From positions 12,975,001 through 13,039,000 of the forward strand of contig NC_088356.1 of NCBI RefSeq assembly GCF_036884655.1: a stretch of 64,000 nt of DNA, in the 5' to 3' direction. The notes beneath the pieces were generated by a model. It was given only the letters and a program-made list of their open reading frames with translations. It did not search any database and was not told where the DNA came from. The number at the start of each line of letters is the position of its first letter. Positions within the stretch are counted from its first letter, which is position 1. The DNA is from Musa acuminata AAA Group. Taxonomy: Eukaryota; Streptophyta; Magnoliopsida; Zingiberales; Musaceae. Shown here one piece after another: positions 48,887 through 62,000 of this stretch. The position numbers and the translations under genes were made by a program.

Positions 48887-51203
48887 GCAAAGAGATCCCT
48901 GGATACATCATTATCATGCAACCATTTTGTGTCAATCAATTCATACAGCCACCAAATGCAAGAAATTGAACGAATATGGAGTATCATAAGAAAATGCAAG
49001 ATCCAAACAGTATTATAGCATTCATGATCCATTTTCAAATGCATGCACTATGTTTTATGAATCAGTCTCTTATGGCATGAGCATATCTTGAAATCTGAAT
49101 ATGAAAAAGAAATGCTCTGAAAGATTTAATTGACAGATACTCAGCTGCTAGCATATAACTAATTATAGGAGCACCTAAACTATCAAGTCAATTCCTAAGG
49201 TGTCAATTCCTAAGGTGTGAACGTGGGCTTTCATGGGTGCTCTAAAGCCCACTTCATCCTGATCAAGATATGAATTTAGGAAAAAGTTGGTAGAGCATAA
49301 AGAATAAGTTGGAAATTTTATATGAATCTCAAAAGGACCATTGAACTTTGATAGCCAAACAGAGTGGATGCTACTTGAAGTTTCTTAAGAACAATACAGG
49401 AACAGATTTTTTACTGGTACAGCTATAACAAATAACAATAGCAAATCCACAGCAGGAGGTAAGGCTTGGGTCTCAAGGTTTATCAACCAGAGGAAAAATG
49501 GGAGAATACCAACCTAAAACTCTCAAGTGATGGAGGATATACATATAATCAAAAATGTTTGAAAGAGATAAAGTTCCTAGGGTAATACAATCAAATCCCA
49601 ATTTCTCCATGAAAAATGTAAAAAAAGAAATACTGAGAAGAAAGGCAACAAAAAGACACCAAGTAGAGCAAAGGACAAATAATAGCCAATAATATTTTCT
49701 ACATAGCATTACATTTGAAGGTTAGCCTTGGGGCAATTGTAAAGTTGATCCTTTGTGAGCTGGGCGACCAGGGTTGAGTCATGGAAGTCTCTCTACTTGT
49801 TGAGTAATGCTATGTGAATTGATCCTTCCCAGACCTTGCATTGACAAAAGAATCGTGCACTAAGTTTGTCTCTTTTTATGTCCAGCATTATGTTTCTGAA
49901 ACCATAAATGAGTTGCTTTCCTCCTTTGAAGAGCAAGTGCAAGCAAAGAGGACTTGTGTCAAATTCAGAATTTATTGGGCTAGCTTCTAGATCCTAGACA
50001 TTAGGCTTCTTCAAGTGACAGGGCAAGTTCTTCAGATGTGTCTTACACAGAAGTTACTTTGGACTTCTTTACCTGGTTGCATAATTTGTCAAAGAATTAA
50101 CAGTACCATTACCAAGTTTGGAAGGTAATAGAAGTATTATGCACCTAAAACTACAGGTATTAATATCATACAAAAGCAGCTTTCGCTAACAGTTTTCAAC
50201 CCTCAAGGTTCTTAGGAACAAAAAGTGATTGCTAAGATAGAACTCTCAATATGGTAGAGTGTAGCATATACCATTTGAAGCATTTGCCACATCTTGAGAA
50301 TCTTCCAAATGAATAAACCTTGAGCATATAGGCTTAGCCATTGCATTTATTCTCCTCTTGCTAATCCTGATGAACGACCAAACCATCAAGCCAATGAAAA
50401 GGTAGGAATTGCTTTTTTTTCAGTTACTGCATCTAATGAATTTCTTAGGTTCTTAGGTGGAATCATTAAGAGCTTTTTGGTTCCTCAAAGACACAAGCAG
50501 TAATTACAAAAAGGGATCAGGTAAAGGTAAAGCGCAAACCAATTACCAAGTAGAAAATTTCAATCTCTACATAAGAAAGATTTGTAGAAGGCATGGGAAT
50601 CAAGCTTCAAGATGCCACAATGCTGACACACCAAACAGGAAAAATACACTTGAGCTAGAACACTATTTGATGCTTAAAATTAAAATCAACAGTAAATCTT
50701 TTAAATGGCAGAATTGCATGGTAACAACATTGTACAAGAAAAAGTGCCTAGATATCACGGAACATGTGGATAAACCAGTAAAGATCGAATGACCATGATA
50801 CCTTAAAAATTAAAACAAGTAGGGTGGTAATTGAAAGTATTAGATCTGCGTGATAAAAACTATTTAATTCTCAAAGCACTCTAGGTGGCAATAAATCATG
50901 TTAAACTCTTATGCACCTGAAACACAGGTTTATGTAAAAACATTATGCACCTTAAACACGGGTTTTTATTGGGAGGGTATGATATATCTAAACCCCATTA
51001 TCCCGACTCATCCGCGAGCAACTATCTTAATCCAAGCAAAAGGTTCCGTTTTCCTTTTACGCTCTGCCAACTATTCATGTAAAAATAAGCACCTTAGAAG
51101 AAGAAAAAGAAAGACAAGTCCGCGTAGTTTATTCGAAAAACAATGCTGGAAAGCAGAAATTAAGGAAAAGCCAAAGACTTCATCATCTGATGCATCTATT
51201 GTC

Positions 51204-51206
<3 letters not shown>

Positions 51207-51286
<80 letters not shown>
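51207..51286. repeat. Long TA dinucleotide run
   Basis: About 40 TA units without interruption, downstream of the likely CCR4-4 promoter. The open frames reading YIYIYI here are artefacts. Confidence 0.95.
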
Positions 51287-51287
<1 letters not shown>

Positions 51288-51650
51288 CAGCATCACGCGT
51301 ATAACACACCGGAAGCTCATCATCAGATTGTACCTTCGTGAAGCGAGAAAAGAAACAATCAAATATACACTTATCAAGAAACTAAACTTTTTAAATATCT
51401 CTGAAGAAGGGAAAAGAAACACATCAAGAAACTTAAAGTCCATGATAGCTAGAAAGATTCTTCTGATCCAGATCCTACAAACTCCACGGCTGATCAAAAA
51501 GCCAAGAAGAAGGCAAACAAAGAGGGGGGAGGGCTGAGTTGACGGGAACAAAAGGAGAAGAAGCTACCAGGGAACTGCAGAGGCGGAGAAGGGTGGCCTT
51601 AGGAGGAGAGGAGAAACAGGAGGCATCACTTTTATTTCTCCCCCACCCAC

Positions 51651-51660
51651 ACTATTTATA
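51651..51660 (-). promoter_or_regulatory. TATA box candidate of the CCR4-like gene
   Basis: The minus strand reads TATAAATAGT inside a GC-rich, promoter-like patch (51540-52070). Transcription would start near 51625. The short open frame from 51626 (MPPVSPLLLRPPF) is stopped or spliced after about 19 codons and could not be joined in phase to the exon at 47458, so it is not called. Confidence 0.45.
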
Positions 51661-52079
51661 GATCTCCCGAGGCGACAACAAAACCTGCTATGTCGGCAGC
51701 CGTTTCTTTTGATTTGGAAGTCCAGCCGTTACAGATAGATAAAAGGAGGGATATGGACGGGTCGGCTGGGGCCCTGCCGGGCCGGGTAAAAGGAAGGGCC
51801 GCAAGCAATCACATAGAACCGACCCGCCAAGGTCGGTGTCGTAATGGCAACCCAGGAGACGGGGAGCTGTGAGCAGCAAAATGACGGTGGACGTGGAAGC
51901 GGCCACAGCGTGTAGCGGAGGGAGGAGGCAGGCGGGGGGAGCAGATGGTGCTGGTAGTGCGACTTTGTTGGACAATCGAGGGAAGGGAGGGGAAGAAAAG
52001 GCGAGCGCGAACGAGGAGGCGGCGGCGGGGAGATCGCTGGGCGCTTTAGGCTGTGGGTGGGAGCGAGCATTGTGCTAGG

Positions 52080-53062
52080 ATCGAACCTTAACTCGATTGG
52101 CGAACTCCATCGGCCGTGTTCGAATCAGGTCAGGTTAACCTGACAAGTCCGGGTCATTCCCATTCTGGTAATTCCATGGTTACTATGAACGCTGTTTTGT
52201 TCGGTGAGTAACTCTGCACCCTCGGCAGATTTGGACATCTCCCATCGACCGGCCTCTGACTTAAAGCTGGTCAAACATATTATCAATGCTAATGTATTCT
52301 GTCTTTCTTGGATTATGAAGATAAATTTTAGATTAACATTCAACATGCCGTTATCTAAAACCTTAAGACACCCACTCTTCTAAGCATCAGTCGCATGCTA
52401 GAAGGGGTTTCGCTAAGCTTTTTGCCCTCATCAGGGGAGAGGGGGGGTTTCACAAAGTTGTTGGTACGAGCACTCACATTAAGATTTGGACGGACCCATG
52501 GGTTGGGTTAGTAATCTTCCATTTAGTCATTGGCCTATCTTCCCTAATATCAATGTTGTGGAACAATTTATTACCATAGTTGCTCTACTTGCTGCAGGTT
52601 GCTAGGATATAGGAAAGCTCAATGATGCATGCTATCCTTTACTGAATGATCGATCGCATCCTCGAGATTCATCTGTCATAGGCCCCTTTGATGATACTTG
52701 GACCTAACTCTCAACCCGAGAGTATCCCTCGTTGCTAGTTGTGCATACATATATGTCAGGGAAAGCAAACATCACGACGATTAAACATGGATCGGTTGGA
52801 AGGCGTGGCAGCTTTCGGTTGTATCTAATGTCAAAATATATATCTAGAAACTTCTTTGGAATCGACTTCCTATTGTTGATCTCTTTGAAAACTCTTTCAT
52901 GGCCAACAGAAACTATGCCTTGTTTGTCATCTTTTTAGTAATTCCTTGTCACACTTTCTCTTCGAATGTAACTTCACTTTTTTACTTTCAAGGCCTAGTT
53001 CGAGAGAGGATCTCTTTCTCCTTTCACTCATTCGATGATTGAGGCGAGGGAACTCAACTAAG
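52080..53062. other. Intergenic region, no feature seen
   Basis: About 1 kb between the CCR4-like promoter and the Tork-like element. No open frame with known motifs and no clear repeat. Confidence 0.5.
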
Positions 53063-53757
53063 TGTGGGTCCAGTCCATACGTGGGCTTCGACAATTAGAC
53101 GTTTGAAGTCCAAATCAATAATTAAGAGAGATAGGGTTTGGTGAAGTGTGAGTACAGTGCAGCGTGCAAGAGTGTGCACAGTGAACGTGTGCGGTGGCAT
53201 GCAGAGAAAAGAGAAATAGAGAGAGAAAGTAAGGTTTCTGAACTTTCTGCTTGACGATCGGTGGCCAAATGTTGTCAGTTTTGGTCCAAATTTTATATGG
53301 AGAATCCTTACAGCAAACTCTACAATCCTAACAGTGTTGATCTACAGTTTACCCTATCTAAGGTACTTTCCTGCTATATTCACTTTGTGAGACCTAAAAT
53401 TCTCTTACGAGGAGATCCACCCTATATGATGAAGATAAGCTATTCTTGAGTCAAGATCTATGTTCTTGATATTATTCTGATCCTCTAGTTATTCTAGAGA
53501 AGACATATTGTAAACCTGTTATCATTATTATTGATAGTGAAAGTTTGAGGTGGACTACGGTCCCGTGGTTTTTCCCACATTGGGTTTTTCACGTTAAAAA
53601 GATTTGGTCTCACTATGTGATTGGTTTTTTTGCTCTATTGTTTATACTGTGCTGATTGATATTTACATTTGGATATAAGTTGGTATTTTGATGAGGAACC
53701 CATTTTGATACACAAAGAGGGAAAAGAATATTCCGTTTTAACAGGTTTTTCCCAACA
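53063..53757 (+). repeat. 5' LTR of the Tork-like element
   Basis: About 695 bp, from TGTGGGTCCAGTCC to TTTTTCCCAACA. The first bases are changed from the TGTTAGGTCC seen in the other LTR. Confidence 0.85.
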
Positions 53758-53759
53758 AG

Positions 53760-53771
53760 TGGTATCAGAGC
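53760..53771 (+). other. Primer binding site (tRNA-Met) of the Tork-like element
   Basis: TGGTATCAGAGC two bases after the LTR end. Confidence 0.9.
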
Positions 53772-53801
53772 AACAGGTTATTTGGTGCTAGTTTTTCTTG
53801 T

Positions 53802-56800
53802 GTGATTGAAATGAAGCAGTCAGATGGTATGATTAAATTGAACTCATCAAATTATTCCACTTGGATGCGTCTGATAGAAGATTTGCTATATTGCAAAGAT
53901 TTGTATAAGCCTATCAAGGTTAAAGATAAACCTTCTACTATGGACGATGAAGAATGGGAAGTTCAACATAGAAAAGCTATTGCCTATATTAGAAGATGGA
54001 TGGATATAAACTTGCATGAGCATATTTTAGATGAAATCAGAGCTGATGTTGTTTGGCAAAGGTTAGAAAATCTCTTTACGAAAAAGACAGTGGGAAATAG
54101 AATTTCTCTCATCAGAAGGCTTGTAAATTTGAAGTATAAAGATGGTGGTAACATTGTTGAGCACATAAACCTATTTCAGAGTCTTGCAAACAAGTTGGTT
54201 GCTATGAAAATGAATATAGATGATGAGATGCAAGGATTATTACTTCTCAGCTCTTTACCAGAAAGTTGGAAAACGTATGTGGTAACTATTTGTAACTCCA
54301 CGCCAGAGGGGACTCTAACTATAGATATGGTTAAAGACAGTTTGCTAAATAAAGATGCCAGAAGGAAAGAACAGGGTGAATCTTCTTCTGGTGCATTTGT
54401 TACTGAAAAATAAGAAAGACGTAGAAGAAGTCATAACAGAAATCCACATGGATAGAGGAAGATCTAAGTCTAGAAGAGATATCAAATGTTTTCACTGTAA
54501 TAGGCCAGGTCACATGAAGAAAGAGTGTAGGTTTTGGAAGCGAGAACAGAATGAAATGAAGAAAAATGAGAAAGAGACCAATACAGTTGCTGCTGAAGGT
54601 AATATCACTCTTGTTTGTGATGAAGGTTGCGTTAGTCTTGTAGCTCAGGATAGTAATTGGGTAATTGACTCTGGTGCTTCATTTCATGTTACTTCTCATG
54701 GTGATTTCTTTAGATCTTACACTGCTGGTGATTTTGGTAATGTCAGAATGGGAAACAATGATACATCCAAGATTGTGGGTATTGGAGATATTTGCTTGGA
54801 GACCAGTATTGGGAGTAAATTGATACTCAAAGATGTAAGGTATGTTCCAGATATTCGTCTTAACTTGATATCTACAGGTAGACTTGATGATGAGGGTTTT
54901 GCACACTATTTTAGTGAAAGCAAATGGAAACTTACTAAAGGTTCTTTGATTGTGGCAAAAGGAAAAAAGATTAACTCTTTTATGTCATAGAAGCTAAGCT
55001 ACACAAAAGAGAGATTAATGCAATTCGAAAAGGTGAAAGTATAGATCTTTGGCATAAGAGGCTTGGACATATCAGCGAGAAGGGACTTCAAACTCTTGCT
55101 AGAAAGCAGTTCTTGCTAGAGTTGCAAGGTACATCTCTTAAATCTTGTGATCATTGCTTAGTTGGAAAAACACATAGAGTTACATTTTAGACATATTCAT
55201 CATCTATAAGATCATATGTTATTGATTTAGTTCATACTGATGTTTGTACTATGCAAACTAGAACTCTTGGAGGTGCTCTTTATTTTGTTACTTTTATTGA
55301 TGACTATTCTAGAAAAGTATGGGCTTTTGCTTTGAAATCTAAAGACCAGGTACTTGATGTTTTTAAAGAGTTTCATGTCAATGTTGAAAGAGAAACTGGT
55401 AGAAAACTAAAGTGTATTCGATCAGATAACGATGGCGAGTACAGGGGTCCTTTTGAGAATTATTGCAGGTTCCATGGTATCAGGCTTGAGAAAACAGTTC
55501 CTAAAACTCCTCAACAGAACGGTGTGGCAGAAAGGATGAACAGAATCATTGAAGAAAGGATTAGGTGTATGCTTTCCTATGCCAAGTTACCAAAGTCATT
55601 TTGGGGGGAGGCTATGAGAACTACAGTTGATCTGATAAATCTTTCTCCATCAGTTCCTCTGAAAGGTGATGTTCCAAAGAGAGTATGGAGAGGAAAAGAT
55701 ATATCTTATAATCATTTAAGAGTCTTTAGGTGTAAAGCTTTTGTTCATATTCTCAAAGATGAGAAGTCCAAGCTTGATAGTAAAGCAAAAGCATGTATCT
55801 TCTTGGGATATGGTCATGAAGAGTTTGGGTACAGATTATGGGATCCAGTGAACAAGAAGATTATTAGAAGCAGAAATGTTGTGTTTCTTGAAGACCAATT
55901 GTTTGATGATGGTGATAATATTGAGAAGCCAGAAACCTTTGCTTATATTCCTTGGAGTTTAGGTCCAGTTCCTTCACTTGTAGTTCATGATGATCATGGG
56001 GGAGATGAACAAGAAGATTGTGGTGAGAATACCAGTGATGATACACCTACAGTTGATGATGCTGAACCAATTGAACAAGTACCTCTACCACCCGTTAAGA
56101 TTCCATTGAGAAGATCCACTAGAGAGCGACAACCATCTACCAAATATCCTCCACATGAGTATGTTATGCTTTCTGACGGGGGAAAGCCAGAAACTTACCA
56201 AGAAGCTATTCTACATGAGAATAAGAATGAGTGGGTTAAAGCTATGTAAGAAGAGATAAGATCCTTGCTTGAGAACCACACTTATGACTTGGTAAAATTG
56301 CCTAAAGAGAAGAAAGCTCTCAAGAATAAGTGGGTTTATAAATTGAAGACTGAAAATAATAGCTCACAACAAAGATACAAGGCATGACTAGTTGTGAAAG
56401 GATTCAGTCAGAAGAAAGGTATTGACTTTGAAGAAATATTTTCTCCAATTGTGAAAATGTCCTCTATCCGAGTTGTTCTTGGTTTGGCTGCCCGCTTGAA
56501 TTTAGAAGTCGAGCAACTTGATGTAAAAACAGCATTTCTTCATGGTGACTTAGAAGAAGAAATTTACATGGAGCAACCAGAAGGTTTCAAAGTCAAGGGA
56601 AAAGAAAATATGGTATGTAAGCTTAGGAAAAGCTTATATGGACTCAAACAGGCACCTAAACAGTAGTATAAAAAGTTTGATTCCTTTATGATGAGCCAAG
56701 GGTATGATAAAACCACATCTGATCATTGTGTGTTTATGAAGAAATTTTCAGATGATGATTTTATTATTTTACTGCTATATGTTGATGATATGCTGATTGT

Positions 56801-57750
56801 TGGCCATGATGTTGGAAAAATTGGAAAGCTTAAAAGAGAGCTAAGTAAGTCTTTTGCCATGAAAGACTTAGGATCGGTGAAACAAATACTTGGCATGAAG
56901 ATTCTTTGTGATAGGAAGAAAAGGAAGATTTGGCTATCTCAGGAGACTTACGTTGAAAAGGTTCTTGAAAGATTCAACATGAGTAAAGCCAAAGCAGTTT
57001 GTTCCCCACTTGCAGGTCATTTCAAGCTTAGTTCGAAACAATGTCCTACAAGTGAGAAAGAAAAAGAAGAAATATCCAGAGTGCCTTACTCATCTGCAGT
57101 AGGCAGTTTGATGTATGTTATGGTTTGTACTAGGCCAAATATAGCTCATGCAGTTGGAGTTATCAGCCGATTTCTCTCTAATCCTGGAAAGGAACATTGG
57201 GCAGTAGTGAAATGGATATTAAGATATCTAAAAGGTACTTCCAGGTTATGTTTATGTTTTGGTAATGATGAACCTGTGTTAGAAGGTTACACAGATGCAG
57301 ACATGGCAGGTGATACTGATTCCAGGAAGTCCACTTCGGGATTCTTGATGACATTTGCAGGAGGAGCAGTCTCTTGGCAGTCTAAGTTACAGAAGTGTGT
57401 TGCTCTATCAACCACAGAAGCAGAATATATAGCAATTACTGAAGCCTGCAAGGAAGCTTTATGGATGAAAAAGTTTCTACAGGAATTGGGCTTGAAATAG
57501 GAAGGATATACTGTTTACTGTGACAGTCAGAGTGTCATTCACCTCTCCAAGAATTCAACATATCATTCTAGATCCAAGCATATTGATGTGAGATATCACT
57601 GGATTCGTGATGTGCTTGAGATGAAAGAATTACAGTTGGAAAAAGTGCATACTAATGAGAATGAATCAGATATGTTGATAAAGTCTTTGCCTAAGGAAAA
57701 GCTTGAAGCATGTAGGCAAAGAGCGGGCTTGGTACAGCCCACCATATGAG
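53802..57750 (+). pseudogene. Tork-like gag-pol polyprotein with stops and frameshifts
   Basis: 53802-54413 is gag (MKQSDGMIKLNSSNYSTW). 54355-54990, in another frame, has a zinc knuckle CFHCNRPGHMKKEC and the protease WVIDSGASFHVT. The GAG-pre-integrase block WHKRLGHISEKGL lies near 55050. 55251-56249 has the integrase core (FIDDYSRKVW, SDNDGEYRG, QQNGVAERMNR). 56394-57500 is RT with LLLYVDDMLIVG and RNase H with DADMAGDTDSRKSTSGF; the last block (YCDSQSVIHLSKNSTYHSRS) follows a stop. In-frame stops lie at about 55187 (TAG), 56247 (TAA), 56383 (TGA), 56664 (TAG) and 57498 (TAG). It cannot make a whole protein. Confidence 0.9.
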
Positions 57751-57765
57751 CTGGAGGGGAAGAAT

Positions 57766-58466
57766 TGTTAGGTCCAGTCCATATGTGGGCTTGGACAATT
57801 GGGCCTTTGGAGCCCAAATCAATAATTAAGAGAGATAGGATTTGGTGAAGTGTGAGTGCAGTGCAACGTGCAAGAGTGTGCATAGTGAACGTGTGCGGTG
57901 GCGTGCAGAGAAAAGAGGAGAGAGAAATAGAGAGAGAAAGTAAGGTTTCTGAGTTTTCTGCTTGACGATCGGTGGCCAAACGTTGTTAGTTTTGGTCCAA
58001 ATTTTATGTGGAGAATCCTTGTAGCAAACTCTACAATCCTAACGGTGTTGATCTATAGTTTACCCTCTCTAAGGTACTTTTTTGCTATATTCACTTTGTG
58101 AGACCTAGAATTCTCTTACGAGGAGATCCACCCTATGTGATGAAGATAGGCTATTCTTGAGCTAAGATCTATGTTCTTGATGTTATTCTAATCCTCTAGT
58201 TATTTTAGAGAAGACCTATTGTAAACCTGTTATCATTATTATTGATAGTGGAAGTTTGAGGTGGACTACGGTCCCGTGGTTTTTCCCACATTGGGTTTTC
58301 CACGTTAAAAAGATTTGGTCTCACTGTGTGATTGGTTTTTTGCTCTATTGTTTATGCTGTGCTAGTTGATATTTACATTTGAATATTAAGTTGGTATTTT
58401 GATGAGGAACCCATTTTGATACACAAAGAGGGAAATGAATATTATGCTTTAATAGGTTTTTCCCAT
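57766..58466 (+). repeat. 3' LTR of the Tork-like element
   Basis: Starts TGTTAGGTCCAGTCC after a purine tract (GAGGGGAAGAA at about 57754-57764). It matches the 5' LTR to the words GGTTTTTCCCA; its last bases are altered where it meets the CRM-like LTR. Confidence 0.82.
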
Positions 58467-58470
58467 TAAC

Positions 58471-59043
58471 TGATACCGGGGAGGGAAAAATGCAGAATGG
58501 ATGTCGATAGAAAACCGATATAATAGTTGTTCAGATAGAAAATGTCACAAAAGGCAAGGAACGCACTTTTGATGAAACTTCGATAAAACGATATATAGCT
58601 CACCACCAAGTTTAAAAATCAAAAGGGATACAGAAGATCACCACCCTAATGATAATAAACAAGGATACAGAACTGAAAGCGAAAGACTCACCACTCAAGG
58701 ACGCATCCAAGAGATACAGAGTTCAAAAGAGCACTCCAAGAGAGCTTCTGCCAATATCCTCAGTTTTTCTAAAAGTGCTTTCTAAGTCCTAAACACCAAA
58801 ATAAATACTAGTGCATGAAACAACCCTTCATGCATAGGGAATTTCGAAATTAAGTGTTTACAGCTAGAACCAACTATTTTAATGCACTCATTGGTAATGA
58901 AGAAATGTTCACAACTGCCAACCAACTCCTTTAATGCATTCCTTTGTCTTGAAGAAAAACACCTTGAAACAGCTTTAACTTTGTGCAGAGAATATGCTGA
59001 TGAGCTGTCATTTTTTAGTGTGCTGAGATAAAGATTATGAGGC
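58471..59043 (-). repeat. 3' LTR of the CRM-like element
   Basis: Starts TGATACCGGGGAGGG on the plus strand. The right border is a guess at TTATGAGGCA, since the partner LTR is cut at the window edge after 529 bases. The last codons and the TAA stop of the polyprotein (59037-59035) would then lie a few bases inside it. Confidence 0.75.
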
Positions 59044-62000
59044 ATCATTATTGACTGAAAAAGATACTAGATCATAATCAAGGCTCATATAATCAGATTG
59101 TAGTAAATTAGACACTCCCGTGTCAATCTCCCCCGGTTGAATGAGACTTGTCCTCAAGTCTTCGTTTGATTCATCAACATGATTATAAAAAGGACTCAAA
59201 TCGACCACATTAAATGTTGGGGATACTCCGTAATCTTCAGGTAGCTCTATCTCATAAGCATTTCTGCCAATTCTCTTAAGCACCTTGAATGGACCATCAG
59301 CCTTTGGTTTCAATTTTCCAAATTTGCCCGGTGGAAACCTCTCCTTCCTTAGATGAATCCAGACCAAATCACCTACATTAAACTCCACATGTTTTCTGTG
59401 TTTGTTGGCAGCATGCATGTACCTCTCATTTTGCTTCTCAATGGTTGCTTTCACACCCTCATGCAGCTTCTTTATCTGCTTAGCTCTTTCATCAGCATCT
59501 CCACTAAATTGCTTTGTTATAGAGTGAGGGATTAAGTCCAAAGGACCAGCAGGATTAGCACCATAAACTACCTCAAAAGGACTCTTACCAATACTATGAT
59601 GCATAGAACGATTGTAAGCAAACTCAATTTGTGGAAGAATGACATCCCATTGCTTAATATTCTTGCCAACATAGCTTCTAAGTAAATTTCCCAAGCTTCG
59701 GTTTGTTACCTCAGTTTGCCCATCGGTTTGTGGATGATGCGAGCTACTGAAATTCAAAGAAGTACCCAGCTTCCTCCAAAGAGTTCTCCAAAAATGACTA
59801 ACAAATTTTGAATCTCGATCAGACACCATAGTTCTTGGAATACCATGCAATTTAACAATCTCCTTAAAATATAAATCAGCAATATGAGATGCATCATTTG
59901 ATTTATTGCATGGAACAAAGTGAGACATTTTTGAAAATCTATCAACAACAACCATGATAGAATCCTTGTTCCTTTGAGTTCTTGGCAGTCCCAAAACGAA
60001 ATCAAGACTCACATCCTCCCATGGAGTATTTGGCACTGGCAATGGAGTGTACAACCCAGAATTTGGACTTCTTGTTTTTGCCAAATGACATAATCGGCAT
60101 TGCTTCACATGTCTATCCACATCTCTGAACATTTTAGGCCAGTAGAAATTTGATTGAACAAGAGCTAGAGTCTTGTCCCTACCGAAATGTCCTCCCAAAA
60201 CACCACCATGAGCTTCAGCTAGAATTACTTGCCTCAAAGAACAAGTTGGAACACATAAAGCATTAGCTCGAAAAAGAAAACCATCAAAGATCGAAAATTG
60301 TTGAAAGGAACCTGATTTGCAATTCTGCCATATCGAGCCAAAATCCACATCATTCTCATATAGATCTTTGAATGTTTCAAATCCAACCACTTTGACTTCC
60401 ATTGCTGATAATAAAGAATGCTTTCTGCTCAATGCGTCAGCAACTACATTTTAAACATCAGATTTGTGCTTGATTGTAAAGTTGTAAGATTGTAAGAACT
60501 CCACCCAAGCTGTATGCCTCTTGTTTAGCTTGTGCTGATGATTAATGAACTTTAATGCCTCGTGATCAGAATATAGAACGAATGGCTTGGCGAGAAGATA
60601 TTGACTCCAATGAGACAAAGCTCGATAAATCGCATAAAACTCCTTAGCATAAGTAGAGTATTTCTTTCTTGTATCATTCAGCTTTTCACTAAAAAATGCA
60701 ATGGGCCTTCCGTCTTGACTCAAAACAGCACCAATTCCCACATTAGATGCATCACATTCAACTTCAAACACATTATCAAAATTTGGTAGAACTAAGATAG
60801 GAGCCTCAGTAACCTTTCTTTTCAAAAGCTCAAAAGCATCGTTAGCCTCACTAGTCCATTTGAATTTGTCACATTTCAGACATTCGGTGATTGGAGCGAC
60901 AATAGAGCTGAAACTCTTGATGAATCTTCTATAAAAAGATGTTAAGCCATGGAAACTCCTCACATCATGTAATGAAGCAGGTGTTGGCCAATTGAGAATA
61001 GCTTACACCTTACTTTGATCCATCATGATTCCATCTTTTGAAACAACATACCCCAAAAACACCACACTAGAAGTAAAGAAATCACATTTGTTTAGATTAG
61101 CATAAAGTTTTTGCTGCCTCAAAATAAGAAAGATTTCTTTCAGATGACTCATATGCTCCTCTTCACTCTTGCTGTACACCAATATATCGTCAAAATAAAC
61201 AACAACAAATATTCCAATGAATGGCTTAAGTATGTGATTCATAAATCTCATGAATGTGCTAGGAGCATTAGATAGTCCAAATGGCATAACCAACCATTCA
61301 TATAAGCCTTCTCTAGTTTTAAACGCTGTTTTCCACTCATCTCCGAGCCTCATTCTTATTTGATGATAGCCACTCCTCAAATCAATTTTTGAGAAAATAC
61401 AAGCACCACACAATTGATCAAGTAAGTCATCTAACCTTGGAATAGGAAAGCGATAGTCCACTGTGATTTTGTTGATGGTGCGACTGTCCACGCACATTCT
61501 CCAAGAACCATCTTTCTTAGGCACCAACAAGGCTGGAACTGCACAGGGACTCATGCTCTCCCGAATTAACCCCTTTTTCACTAATTCATCAACTTGCCTT
61601 TGAAGTTCTTCATGTTCTTTATGACTCATTCTGTACGCAGCCTTATTAGGTAGAACAGCCCCCGGAATAAGATCAATGTGATGTTGAATGTCTCTCAAAG
61701 GTGGAAGGCCATGTGGAATCTCTTCCGGTATAACATCTTTAAACTCCTCCAGGATTTGTTTCATGATTGCGGGTGTCTCCTTATGTTGTTCATTCTCCTC
61801 GACTACCATTAGGGCCAAAACATGACCGCCCTTGTCCAATTCATATCTGCATTCTCTATAAGAAATAAAAGCACTAACTTCCTTCTTTGGCGCACTGATT
61901 TCGGAAGGTTGTAATGGAGCTAAGATAATCTTCTTTTCATTCACTTTAAAAGAATAAGTATGTTTATAACCATCATACAACACTCTTCTATCATAATGCC

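Larger units (their letters stand above)
53063..58466 (+). mobile_element. Ty1/copia element, Tork/TNT1-like, inactive
   Basis: Two similar LTRs (about 53063-53757 and 57766-58466) flank gag, protease, integrase, RT and RNase H in copia order. The gag start and the RT style recall tobacco TNT1. The LTRs differ by many single changes and small gaps, so the copy is older than the CRM-like element beside it. No matching 5-bp duplication was found (CTAAG on the left, TTAAC on the right). The right LTR end is changed and meets the next element at 58471. Confidence 0.88.

Noticed and set aside
51183..51551. Open frames reading long YIYIYI stretches
   Set aside because: Translation of the TA dinucleotide run on both strands.
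51567..51626. Short open frame MPPVSPLLLRPPF as the first CCR4-4 exon
   Set aside because: It starts right at the expected transcription start and its possible donor leaves phase 2, while the next exon needs phase 1.
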